Positions 5,553 to 10,612 of a stretch of DNA of 12,985 bases are shown here, in pieces. Position 1 is the first letter of the stretch. Each line of letters starts with the position of its first letter. Under the pieces are notes generated by a model. It saw nothing but the letters and a program-made list of their open reading frames with translations, searched no databases and was not told where the DNA came from. The stretch comes from UBA4124 sp052034745. Lineage in GTDB: Bacteria; Patescibacteriota; Minisyncoccia; Phycocordibacterales; UBA9973. The translations under genes and the position numbers were made by a program. The DNA is taken from the NCBI GenBank assembly GCA_052034745.1, contig JBPOIF010000015.1:1-12985 (forward strand), written 5' to 3'.

Positions 5553-5624
5553 TCCTCTCGGTAGGAATCGAACCTACATCATAACTTCCGCAAAGTTACG
5601 TCCTATCCATTGAACGACGAGAGG
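5553..5624 (-). tRNA. tRNA-Arg (anticodon GCG)
   Basis: A 72-nt cloverleaf. Acceptor CCTCTCG pairs with CGAGAGG, so the tRNA starts with C. The D arm is GTTC-AATGGATA-GGAC with the A20 typical of Arg tRNAs. The anticodon arm is TAACT-TTGCGGA-AGTTA and the T arm is GTAGG-TTCGATT-CCTAC. The discriminator is A and CCA is not encoded. Bacteria usually read CGN codons with an ACG (inosine) anticodon, so GCG is notable. It lies 12 nt downstream of the membrane-protein gene on the same strand and is probably co-transcribed with it. Confidence 0.92.
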
Positions 5625-5636
5625 ATGTTTTTTAAT

Positions 5637-6125
5637 TTAGAAACCAATTCTATCGAAAAGCTTCTCACTCAAGGAGCTTCGGATAAACTCTTCTTTCGCG
5701 TGAGGGGCAAGAACGGTGCGCACCGCGTCAGCACGAACCCCTTCAAGAGGGAGGCTGATGATAGGAACGAAAGATCCCTTTACGCGTAGTAACAGCTTAT
5801 CCGGTTTACCTGTTTCGTCAAGCCAGAATTGAGTTATCGCCCCAAAGAGGATTTTTTCATTGTTGATGCTGACCGCATCGGCTTCGATAGAGATAGGGAT
5901 GGTCTTTGGCTTGCGGAGTGCATAGATGATAGTCACCGTACCAGCAACAACGAGAAATATTCCAAAGAAAATATTTCCATAAAAGAAAGAGGTTGTGGCA
6001 ATTATTGCAAAAAGGAGCCCCGCGTACCACACCCAGTCGGGGTGGCGTTCTTTTGGCTCAAATTCTTGAGCACTCCAAGAAAGTATTGTAGGGGGAGTTT
6101 GTTCTGTTTGTGTCGCATCGTTCAT
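5637..6125 (-). CDS. Two-helix membrane protein of unknown function
   Basis: The 162-aa protein starts MNDATQTEQTPPTILSW and contains EFEPKERHPDWVWYAGLL. Two hydrophobic helices follow (about residues 32-48 and 52-71), then a soluble, mostly beta-type C-terminal half with DETGKPDKLLLRVKG and a helical end. The pattern resembles small PH-like or bPH-type membrane proteins common in CPR genomes, but this is only a resemblance. ATG 6125 is chosen because an upstream ATG at 6152 falls inside the preceding terminator. A -10 TATACT lies 10 nt before ATG 6125. Confidence 0.6.
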   Translation of the reverse strand: MNDATQTEQTPPTILSWSAQEFEPKERHPDWVWYAGLLFAIIATTSFFYGNIFFGIFLVVAGTVTIIYALRKPKTIPISIEADAVSINNEKILFGAITQFWLDETGKPDKLLLRVKGSFVPIISLPLEGVRADAVRTVLAPHAKEEFIRSSLSEKLFDRIGF

Positions 6126-6135
6126 GTATACAATC

Positions 6136-6141
6136 AGTATA
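6136..6141 (-). promoter_or_regulatory. -10 box of the two-helix membrane protein gene
   Basis: TATACT on the minus strand, with no clear -35. Transcription is predicted about 5 nt before the ATG at 6125. Confidence 0.4.
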
Positions 6142-6149
6142 CTACGAAA

Positions 6150-6188
6150 CAAAAAGACAACGACCGTTTTTCGATCGTTGTCTTTTTG
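6150..6188 (-). terminator. Terminator after the MscL-like gene
   Basis: A perfect 14-bp stem (6150-6163 with 6175-6188) whose 3' arm ends in TTTTTG on the minus strand. It lies 9 nt after the MscL stop and before the next gene's promoter. The symmetric A/T flanks could allow function in both directions. Confidence 0.85.
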
Positions 6189-6197
6189 TTTTCGCGT

Positions 6198-6533
6198 TTA
6201 TGCTTTTGACTTGTCCAGTTTGTCGAGCTTGAGTCCTTTCACGATGAAGTAGATCACCGCAGCGACAATCACAAAGTCGATGATGGTAGAGATAAAGGCG
6301 CCCCATTTCAGAGTTGCGCTTCCAAAAGACACTGCTTTTTCCGCGAGGTCTACTTTTCCAAGCGCAAGGCCAACGAGAGGGTTGATAACATTTTCAACGA
6401 GAGACGAAACAGTCTTTGATACTGCTCCTCCGAGAATGAAACCGACTGCCAGTCCGACGACTCCTTGTTCTCGAATAAAGTCCATAAAACCTTGCAATTT
6501 TGTCTTGCCCATTCCTTGTATATTGTAATCCAT
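6198..6533 (-). CDS. mscL: Large-conductance mechanosensitive channel, MscL family
   Basis: The 111-aa protein matches MscL. An N-terminal amphipathic segment (GFMDFIREQGVVGLAVGFIL) leads into TM1 with the glycine-rich pore pattern GLAVGFILGGAVSKTVSSLV. NPLVGLALG follows, then a periplasmic loop (about residues 57-75), TM2 (FISTIIDFVIVAAVIYFIV, about 80-98) and a short lysine/aspartate-rich tail instead of the long cytoplasmic helix. MscL pentamers open on membrane tension to release osmolytes. The GNVVDLAV motif of typical MscL is changed to QGVVGLAV. An internal ATG at 6512 is an alternative start. TTGACG-N18-TACCCT lies just upstream. Confidence 0.88.
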   Translation of the reverse strand: MDYNIQGMGKTKLQGFMDFIREQGVVGLAVGFILGGAVSKTVSSLVENVINPLVGLALGKVDLAEKAVSFGSATLKWGAFISTIIDFVIVAAVIYFIVKGLKLDKLDKSKA

Positions 6534-6541
6534 ATGGGATA

Positions 6542-6571
6542 AGGGTACCTTTTTTAGTGAGTGTTCGTCAA
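6542..6571 (-). promoter_or_regulatory. Promoter of mscL
   Basis: On the minus strand, TTGACG (6566-6571), an 18-nt spacer and TACCCT (6542-6547), 8 nt before the ATG at 6533. The -35 lies 4 nt from the partial tRNA-Ser copy at 6576. Confidence 0.4.
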
Positions 6572-6575
6572 TTTT

Positions 6576-6594
6576 TGCGGAAGCGGTGAGATTC
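6576..6594 (-). repeat. Direct copy of the tRNA-Ser 3' end
   Basis: TGCGGAAGCGGTGAGATTC is identical over 19 bases to 6812-6830, which covers the T-loop-to-3'-end portion of tRNA-Ser, in the same orientation. The two copies lie 236 bp apart and enclose repeat copy B. GCGGTGAGA-T-TCTCACCGC around 6585 also forms a 9-1-9 palindrome. A third fragment, GTGAGATTC, occurs at 6613-6621. Confidence 0.8.
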
Positions 6595-6621
6595 TCACCG
6601 CATCTTAAATAAGTGAGATTC

Positions 6622-6756
6622 GGTCACGAGTTACTAGGTCTACTCACGTCGCTACGCGACATTGCGCGGACCAAGTACTCTCGACCCCGGCTCGCTTGTC
6701 TTCCGACATCGCTCCGCCTTTCTCATCTCAACGCAACACAAAGCAGTTTGTGTTGC
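6622..6756 (-). repeat. tRNA-downstream repeat, copy B (after tRNA-Ser)
   Basis: In tRNA sense: a CTGC-loop hairpin (10-bp stem, 6733-6742 with 6747-6756), then AAAGGCGGAGCGATGTCGG, GAGCCGGGGTCGAGAGTACT, a variable stretch containing a small palindrome (GTCGCGTAGCGAC), and TAGTAACTCGTGACC. The last two conserved blocks match copy A closely. It contains no gene. Confidence 0.75.
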
Positions 6757-6769
6757 TCCGCTTTTCCTT

Positions 6770-6813
6770 CACCAAACATAAATACCCCCAAGAGGGGGTA
6801 TTTATGTTTGGTG
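6770..6813 (-). terminator. tRNA-Ser terminator
   Basis: A perfect 20-bp stem (6770-6789 with 6794-6813) with a CCCCC/GGGGG core and a TCTT loop in tRNA sense. It starts on the base after the tRNA discriminator. The 3' arm ends U-rich (TATTTATGTTT). Confidence 0.8.
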
Positions 6814-6900
6814 CGGAAGCGGTGAGATTCGAACTCACGGCCCCATTGCTGAGGCTCCTGTTTTCAAGACAGGTGCAATCGACCACTCTGCCACGCTTCC
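6814..6900 (-). tRNA. tRNA-Ser (anticodon TGA)
   Basis: An 87-nt class II tRNA. Acceptor GGAAGCG pairs with CGCTTCC. The anticodon arm is CCTGT-CTTGAAA-ACAGG, and the long variable arm is typical of Ser. The T arm is GTGAG-TTCGAAT-CTCAC and the discriminator is G, as expected for Ser. CCA is not encoded; the genome continues CACC. Confidence 0.95.
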
Positions 6901-6907
6901 GTGGGAA

Positions 6908-6936
6908 ACTGTAGCATATGGAGGTATTCTTTTCAA
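6908..6936 (-). promoter_or_regulatory. Promoter of tRNA-Ser
   Basis: On the minus strand, TTGAAA (6931-6936), a 17-nt spacer and TACAGT (6908-6913), just upstream of the tRNA 5' end at 6900. Confidence 0.55.
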
Positions 6937-6961
6937 TATTTATGGTAGGCTTGTCATATAT

Positions 6962-7342
6962 ATGATAGGGAAATACATCGGGGTTGATTATGGGACAAAA
7001 AAGGTGGGAATCGCGTTGTCTGACGAGTCCGCATCATTTGCTTTCCCTTATGCAATCGTTACCCCACAGTCTCTCAAAGAGACGATTCTTTCAATGAAAG
7101 AAAAAGAACCAATCGCAGGGATCGTGTTCGGGCTTTCTGTCGCGACCAACGGGGTCGTAAACGAAATTTCTGATACGGTACGTTCTGTCGCAGATTCATA
7201 TACTTCGATTGCGCCGGTATATTTCGAACAAGAGATGTTTTCTTCGGTAGAAGCGCATCGGTTTCAAACTGATGCAGGGGATAGGGATGATAGTGCTGCC
7301 GCCATTATCCTCCAGCGCTTTCTTGATAAAAATAAAAAGTAG
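6962..7342 (+). CDS. ruvX: RuvX/YqgF-family RNase H-like nuclease
   Basis: The 126-aa protein has the RNase H-like fold of YqgF. The first acidic residue is in IGVDYGTKKVGIALSD (about residues 6-21). The family's GLP-type loop appears as GLSVATNG (about 58-65). The second acidic site is YFEQEMFSSVEA, where DERxTT is usual. The C-terminal motif is DDSAAAIILQRFLD (about 109-122). Family members act as Holliday-junction resolvase-like enzymes or in 16S rRNA 5'-end processing. The substitutions in the second motif are unusual. The start is MIGKYIGVD; no Shine-Dalgarno is seen, and only a weak -10 (TATGGT at 6941) lies upstream. Confidence 0.88.
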   Translation: MIGKYIGVDYGTKKVGIALSDESASFAFPYAIVTPQSLKETILSMKEKEPIAGIVFGLSVATNGVVNEISDTVRSVADSYTSIAPVYFEQEMFSSVEAHRFQTDAGDRDDSAAAIILQRFLDKNKK

Positions 7343-7348
7343 TATAGT
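7343..7348 (+). promoter_or_regulatory. -10 box of the tRNA-binding-domain gene
   Basis: TATAGT begins one base after the ruvX stop codon and ends 9 nt before the ATG at 7358. No good -35 was found, so read-through from ruvX is also possible. Confidence 0.4.
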
Positions 7349-7357
7349 GTCTTTGTT

Positions 7358-7690
7358 ATGGAATACATTTCATATGATGATTTTAAAAAGGTAGATGCAC
7401 GGCTCGGCAAAGTGCTTTCTGCTGAAGCAGTTGAAGGGTCGGACAAGCTCATCAAACTCATGCTTGATTTTGGAGAAGAGAGCCCGCGACAGATTCTCTC
7501 TGGTATCCGTGCGTGGTATGAACCAGAAGCACTTGTTGGAAAACAAATGTTGTTCGTCATCAATCTCGCACCGCGCGCAATGATGGGGCTCGAATCACAC
7601 GGGATGCTCATGGCGGTTGATGGTGTTGACGGTGCACCAGTGTTTCTTGTTGCAGAACAGCCTGTACATCCTGGATCAAAAGTGCGATAG
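7358..7690 (+). CDS. Stand-alone EMAP/Trbp111-type tRNA-binding domain (MetRS C-terminal domain-like)
   Basis: The 110-aa protein is a single OB-fold tRNA-binding domain. It starts ISYDDFKKVDARLGKVLSAE, with the typical D(V/A)RVGxVxxAE strand. DKLIKLMLDFGEESPRQILS follows, then VGKQMLFVINLAPRAMMGLE with the family's NLxPRxxxGxxSxGM signature, continued as SHGMLMAV. It ends HPGSKVR. This domain is normally the dimerising C-terminal part of bacterial methionyl-tRNA synthetase, or a free tRNA chaperone (Trbp111/CsaA type). Here it is encoded alone. It may act in trans with a truncated MetRS, which is inferred. Confidence 0.88.
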   Translation: MEYISYDDFKKVDARLGKVLSAEAVEGSDKLIKLMLDFGEESPRQILSGIRAWYEPEALVGKQMLFVINLAPRAMMGLESHGMLMAVDGVDGAPVFLVAEQPVHPGSKVR

Positions 7691-7704
7691 CACGATGAGT
7701 ATCG

Positions 7705-7710
7705 TATACT
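7705..7710 (+). promoter_or_regulatory. -10 box of the pil operon
   Basis: TATACT, with a weak GTGCGA -35 at 7682-7687 (17-nt spacer) and 12 nt before the pilM ATG. It lies in the 32-nt gap after the preceding gene. Confidence 0.45.
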
Positions 7711-7722
7711 AGTAAGTACACA

Positions 7723-8790
7723 ATGCTTACTCGTCTCTTTCCAGCGCCATCATTTTTGACACTCTCTGTTGTAGGGATTGATTTCTCTGACACAACGATG
7801 CGTATTGTACGTTTGGCGGAATCAACACCAGGTATCCTTCCTGATTTTTTTGCAGAAATGCCTATCCCGGAAGGGTGTATGAAAGGGGGACGCATTTCCG
7901 ATGAAAAAGCATTTATTGCTTTTTTGACGGACGTCCGCAAAAAGCACAAATTGTCATACGTGCGAGTGGCAATTCCTGAATCGCAAACGTACTCGTTCAC
8001 ACTTGCTCTCGACAGTGCAGCAGTTGCTGATGTTCGTGGTGCTATCGAGTTGGTGCTCGAAGACAACATCCCCCTGCGTGCCATAGAAACGGTGTTTGAT
8101 TATCACATCATCAAACATGATGAGACAGTACTGCTCGTGCAGGTCGTTGCGATTGCAGAGGCATCGGTGCAAAGTTTTTGTGATGCATTTACCGCAGCAG
8201 GTTTGACCCCTACCTCCTTTGAACTCGATGGTCAGGCGATTGCTCGCGCAGTCATAAAGCCGGACGATGACCGCTCATATATGATTGTAGACTTTGGTGC
8301 GAGCAAGACCGGGATCACTATTGTTACGTATGGCACCGCAGTGGTGACATCGACGCTTGAGTTTGGTGGAAAGATGTTGCTCGATATCCTACAGAAAGAC
8401 CTCGGAGTCTCTCTTGAAGAGGCACAACGTCTCAAGAAGGAATACGGACTGTCTTCGACAGGGGAACATCAAAATATATTTCAACTGATCGTGGGGGGTA
8501 TCTCGACACTCAAAGACGAGATCAATCGTCGGTATGTGTATTGGCATGAAAAGAAATCTCAGTACGGAGCATTCCCAAACATTGAGACCGTGTATCTCTG
8601 TGGGGGGCATAGCAACATGCGTGGACTCGCTGATTATCTGAGTGTCGGACTGAAGCTCAATGTCGTTCAGGTAAATCCTTGGGTGAATTGTGTGTCTTTT
8701 GAGGATGCGATTCCTGAGATGACCTATGAGCAGTCGATGAGTTATGTGACAGCGATCGGGCTTGCGCTTGCAGATTTTATCCATGATTAA
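7723..8790 (+). CDS. pilM: Type IV pilus assembly protein PilM
   Basis: The 355-aa protein is an actin/FtsA-like ATPase of the PilM family. Phosphate-binding motif 1 is VVGIDFSDTTMRIVRL (about residues 16-31). Phosphate-binding motif 2 is YMIVDFGASKTGITIVTYG (about 186-204), and the adenosine motif is VYLCGGHSNMRGLADYLS (about 289-306). PilM forms a cytoplasmic ring that binds the N-terminal tail of PilN (family motif INLLP) and links it to the PilN/PilO inner-membrane platform. Length is normal. It heads a four-gene set, overlapping pilN by 8 nt, with no Shine-Dalgarno. CPR bacteria use type IV pili for host attachment and DNA uptake, and the role here is presumably similar. Confidence 0.93.
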   Translation: MLTRLFPAPSFLTLSVVGIDFSDTTMRIVRLAESTPGILPDFFAEMPIPEGCMKGGRISDEKAFIAFLTDVRKKHKLSYVRVAIPESQTYSFTLALDSAAVADVRGAIELVLEDNIPLRAIETVFDYHIIKHDETVLLVQVVAIAEASVQSFCDAFTAAGLTPTSFELDGQAIARAVIKPDDDRSYMIVDFGASKTGITIVTYGTAVVTSTLEFGGKMLLDILQKDLGVSLEEAQRLKKEYGLSSTGEHQNIFQLIVGGISTLKDEINRRYVYWHEKKSQYGAFPNIETVYLCGGHSNMRGLADYLSVGLKLNVVQVNPWVNCVSFEDAIPEMTYEQSMSYVTAIGLALADFIHD

Positions 8791-9316
8791 CATCCTTCCT
8801 CACAATCAAAAAAAGATGATCGAAAAGATCCGTTTGCTGCGTATGGTTGCGGTGACGTTGTGGGCAGGGATCGTTCTTGTGGGGGTCGCGGCGATCTTGC
8901 TCATACCACTGTTTGTTGCGATTAGTTCACGGTTCTCTTTGGTTAATGAACAGATCTCTTCGCTTGAGCAGCGCGGGGTCGTGCTCAGTCCTGTCGATGT
9001 CGCATCGCTTCAAGAGAGAGTGGGTATACTTTCTCGCAAGCTCACCACCAAAGAAGTTCCTCCACCGACGCGCTATATTGAACATATTCGCGGTGCCCTC
9101 ACTTCGGGCAATGTACTTTCGGGATTTGTCTTTGCGCAAGGCCTTGCACCCGTTGTGGAAGTGTCTGGAGTTGCAACAACGAGGCAGGCGCTACAGGCTT
9201 TTGTTACTGCTCTTGAACAAAACCCAGCGGTTGCTTCTGTGGAAAGTCCTGTCTCAAACTATGTAAAGAGTACGAACAGTCAGTTTAATCTCACGATAAC
9301 TTTCCTACTGCCATGA
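8783..9316 (+). CDS. pilN: Type IV pilus assembly protein PilN
   Basis: The 177-aa protein starts MINILPHNQKKMIEKIRLLR, carrying the INLLP-type PilM-binding motif at its very N terminus. One membrane helix follows (about residues 24-48), then a periplasmic coiled coil (FSLVNEQISSLEQRGVVLS) and a ferredoxin-like domain (about 90-177). ATG 8783 is chosen because it places that motif at the start; an in-frame ATG at 8762 would lengthen the overlap with pilM. It overlaps pilO by four bases (ATGA), typical of coupled translation and evidence that TGA is a stop codon here. Confidence 0.9.
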   Translation: MINILPHNQKKMIEKIRLLRMVAVTLWAGIVLVGVAAILLIPLFVAISSRFSLVNEQISSLEQRGVVLSPVDVASLQERVGILSRKLTTKEVPPPTRYIEHIRGALTSGNVLSGFVFAQGLAPVVEVSGVATTRQALQAFVTALEQNPAVASVESPVSNYVKSTNSQFNLTITFLLP

Positions 9317-9891
9317 AACATTTACTCCGCTTTCACATCGTTGGTACCGTCGTCGCACTTGTCGTTCTTGTAGTTTTTGCAGGAGGCTTGATTGTATTTA
9401 TACGTGCCATACAACAACGTGAGACGCGAGTACTTGAAGTGAGAGATCGGCTTGCTTCGTTTGAACAAAACAAGAAAATCTTTTCTGAAGAAACAAAAGA
9501 ATTTGAGAGCATACGAGAGCGGATCATACAGCTTGAGAGTAATATCATCACCGAAGCATCGATACCTGCGCTACTTTCTTCACTTGAAGGTATTGCAAAA
9601 GCACAGGGTGTTGATTTTGAGATTACTGCCGTAAATACAGTTATCCCGGCAAACGATCCGACAAGATCTGACCCATTGCTCCAGATAAACTTCTCTGCGT
9701 CAGGAGGATTTGCAAATCTTCAGTCGGTGGTAGAGCAAATGCAATCCCAAAGATACCAAGTTGTATTTGATGAGTTTTCGTTGTTCATGATCTCTTCTGG
9801 GGGAGGTACTCAGACGCGAAGTGCGACATCCGGGGAGGGAAAAGGGGCACAATGGCAATTACTCGCAAGAATGAGTGTTCTCAGTTTTTAG
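9313..9891 (+). CDS. pilO: Type IV pilus assembly protein PilO
   Basis: The 192-aa protein has a short cytoplasmic start, one membrane helix (about residues 9-30) and a long coiled coil (about 31-80, IQQRETRVLEVRDRLASFEQ onward). A compact C-terminal domain follows with LLSSLEGIAKAQGVDFEITA, typical of PilO. It dimerises with PilN to hold the pilus alignment complex. There is a serine/glycine-rich patch near the end (SSGGGTQTRSATSGEGKG). It overlaps pilN by ATGA and precedes a further small gene. Confidence 0.88.
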   Translation: MKHLLRFHIVGTVVALVVLVVFAGGLIVFIRAIQQRETRVLEVRDRLASFEQNKKIFSEETKEFESIRERIIQLESNIITEASIPALLSSLEGIAKAQGVDFEITAVNTVIPANDPTRSDPLLQINFSASGGFANLQSVVEQMQSQRYQVVFDEFSLFMISSGGGTQTRSATSGEGKGAQWQLLARMSVLSF

Positions 9892-9904
9892 TTTTACAGA
9901 CGAT

Positions 9905-10189
9905 ATGAATATCAATATTTCACTTGGTAAGAAAAAAAGTTTTAAGAAAAAAGTTCGTTCGGAACTCAACCCTCGGCGGTACTGGGTGTGGATTCTTTCT
10001 ATTGGAGTATTGTTCTTGGCAGGGGAGCTTGTGTATTTTAGTTATGTATTTTGGAAGGCGACAAAGAATCTCGACGCTCCCGCAACTCCTATCCTTGAAA
10101 CAAATGCGCCAGGTATTCGATCGATGGAGGCAACACTCAATGTTGTTGAAAAGGCGGTAACAGAGAGGACTGGGGTACCGATACAGTAA
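9905..10189 (+). CDS. Small membrane protein at the end of the pil cluster
   Basis: The 94-aa protein has a very basic N terminus (MNINISLGKKKSFKKKVRSE). One membrane helix follows (about residues 27-52, YWVWILSIGVLFLAGELVYF onward), then an extracytoplasmic proline-rich tail ending TERTGVPIQ. The family is not recognised. It sits where pilP often follows pilO, but has no lipobox and no visible PilP domain. ATG 9905 lies 13 nt after the pilO stop; an ATG at 9875 would overlap pilO. The cluster ends at the CTGC-loop hairpin shared with convergent tRNA-Val. Confidence 0.65.
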   Translation: MNINISLGKKKSFKKKVRSELNPRRYWVWILSIGVLFLAGELVYFSYVFWKATKNLDAPATPILETNAPGIRSMEATLNVVEKAVTERTGVPIQ

Positions 10190-10264
10190 TTCCACAACAT
10201 CGTCTCCGGCTCGCACAAGTACGAAAAAAATCCCAAGCAGTTGGGATTTTTTTCGTCTTGTGCG
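10190..10264. terminator. CTGC-loop hairpin between the pil cluster and tRNA-Val, with truncated repeat copy E
   Basis: A perfect 16-bp stem (10221-10236 with 10241-10256) extends, after one bulged base, to 24 bp and pairs into the last four bases of tRNA-Val. The loop is CTGC in tRNA sense. The 16-bp core is identical to the hairpin after tRNA-Leu. A TTTTTTT run in the plus direction and its mirror in the minus direction suggest bidirectional termination. Bases 10192-10211 retain the GAGCCGGAGACGATG block of the repeat (tRNA sense), cut off at the preceding stop codon. Confidence 0.85.
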
Positions 10265-10333
10265 CCCTGAGGGATTCGAACCCCCGACCTTCTCTGTGTA
10301 AAAGAGTTGCTCTACCAACTGAGCTAAGAGCGC
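10261..10333 (-). tRNA. tRNA-Val (anticodon TAC)
   Basis: A 73-nt cloverleaf. Acceptor GCGCTCT pairs with AGGGCGC (one G-T). The D stem is GCTC/GAGC, the anticodon loop TTTACAC, and the T arm GGGGG-TTCGAAT-CCCTC. The discriminator is A and CCA is not encoded. A27-A43 is a mismatch at the base of the anticodon stem. Confidence 0.95.
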
Positions 10334-10350
10334 ATTGACTCGCAAATGGC

Positions 10351-10379
10351 ATCATACTGAAAAAGGAGAAATTTCGCAA
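10351..10379 (-). promoter_or_regulatory. Promoter of tRNA-Val
   Basis: On the minus strand, TTGCGA (10374-10379), a 17-nt spacer and TATGAT (10351-10356). It is back to back with the candidate promoter of the tRNA-Arg(TCT) operon. Confidence 0.55.
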
Positions 10380-10380
10380 A

Positions 10381-10409
10381 TTGATTTAAGACAGGTAAAC
10401 TGGTAGGGT
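10381..10409 (+). promoter_or_regulatory. Candidate promoter of the tRNA-Arg(TCT) operon
   Basis: TTGATT (10381-10386), a 17-nt spacer and an extended -10 TGG-TAGGGT (10401-10409). The -10 is weak. If correct, the 40-bp tandem repeats and the large hairpin would lie in the transcribed leader. Confidence 0.3.
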
Positions 10410-10487
10410 GGAATCCCCACTTGCCCTGGGAAACAAAGTTTTCCGGCGTGGAGTTCCCACTTGCCCTGGGAAGCAAGGCTTTCCAGG
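10408..10487. repeat. Two tandem 40-bp repeats that fold as hairpins
   Basis: Units 10408-10447 and 10448-10487 agree at 33 of 40 positions, and most differences are transitions. Each holds a small GTGG/CCAC hairpin followed by a GGGAA.C/G.TTTCC hairpin. In unit 2 the second hairpin is an 11-bp stem, extended one pair by flanking G-C. Its arms GCCCTGG and CCAGGGC equal, respectively, the 5' acceptor strand of tRNA-Arg(TCT) downstream and that strand's complement. Confidence 0.75.
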
Positions 10488-10496
10488 GCGGCGCTC

Positions 10497-10533
10497 GAAG
10501 CTCTAACGAAAATAAATTTTCGTTAGAGGCTTC
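10497..10533. other. Long hairpin upstream of tRNA-Arg(TCT)
   Basis: GAAGC plus TCTAACGAAAAT (10497-10513) pair with ATTTTCGTTAGA (10516-10527) and GCTTC (10529-10533), with one bulged base. It ends 6 nt before the tRNA. There is no following T run, so it is not an ordinary terminator for the tRNA direction. It may be a 5' leader structure or a palindromic protein site. Confidence 0.6.
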
Positions 10534-10539
10534 TCACTG

Positions 10540-10611
10540 GCCCTGGTAGTTCAATGGATAGAACAGGAGACTTCTAAGCTCTTAATCGAGGTTCGATTCC
10601 TCGCCGGGGCA
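10540..10611 (+). tRNA. tRNA-Arg (anticodon TCT)
   Basis: A 72-nt cloverleaf. Acceptor GCCCTGG pairs with CCGGGGC. The D arm GTTC-AATGGATA-GAAC has the Arg-type A20. The anticodon loop is CTTCTAA and the T arm CGAGG-TTCGATT-CCTCG. The discriminator is A and CCA is not encoded. The last pair of the anticodon stem is an A31-G39 mismatch. Only one base separates the discriminator from the ATG of the next gene. Confidence 0.93.
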
Positions 10612-10612
10612 C

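Noticed and set aside
6613..6914. ORFs of 70-72 codons containing KYSRPRLACLPTSLRLS
   Set aside because: They cross repeat copy B and tRNA-Ser. The peptide recurs in copy A as KYSRPRLTMS because of the DNA repeat; there is no start signal and no constant reading frame across copies.
9920..10345. Minus-strand ORF with LAQLVEQLFYTEKVGGSNPS
   Set aside because: This is the well-known false protein produced by reading across a tRNA gene; it covers tRNA-Val and runs antisense into the pil-cluster gene.
10408..10487. CRISPR array
   Set aside because: There are only two adjoining 40-bp units with no spacers, and the units themselves form hairpins.
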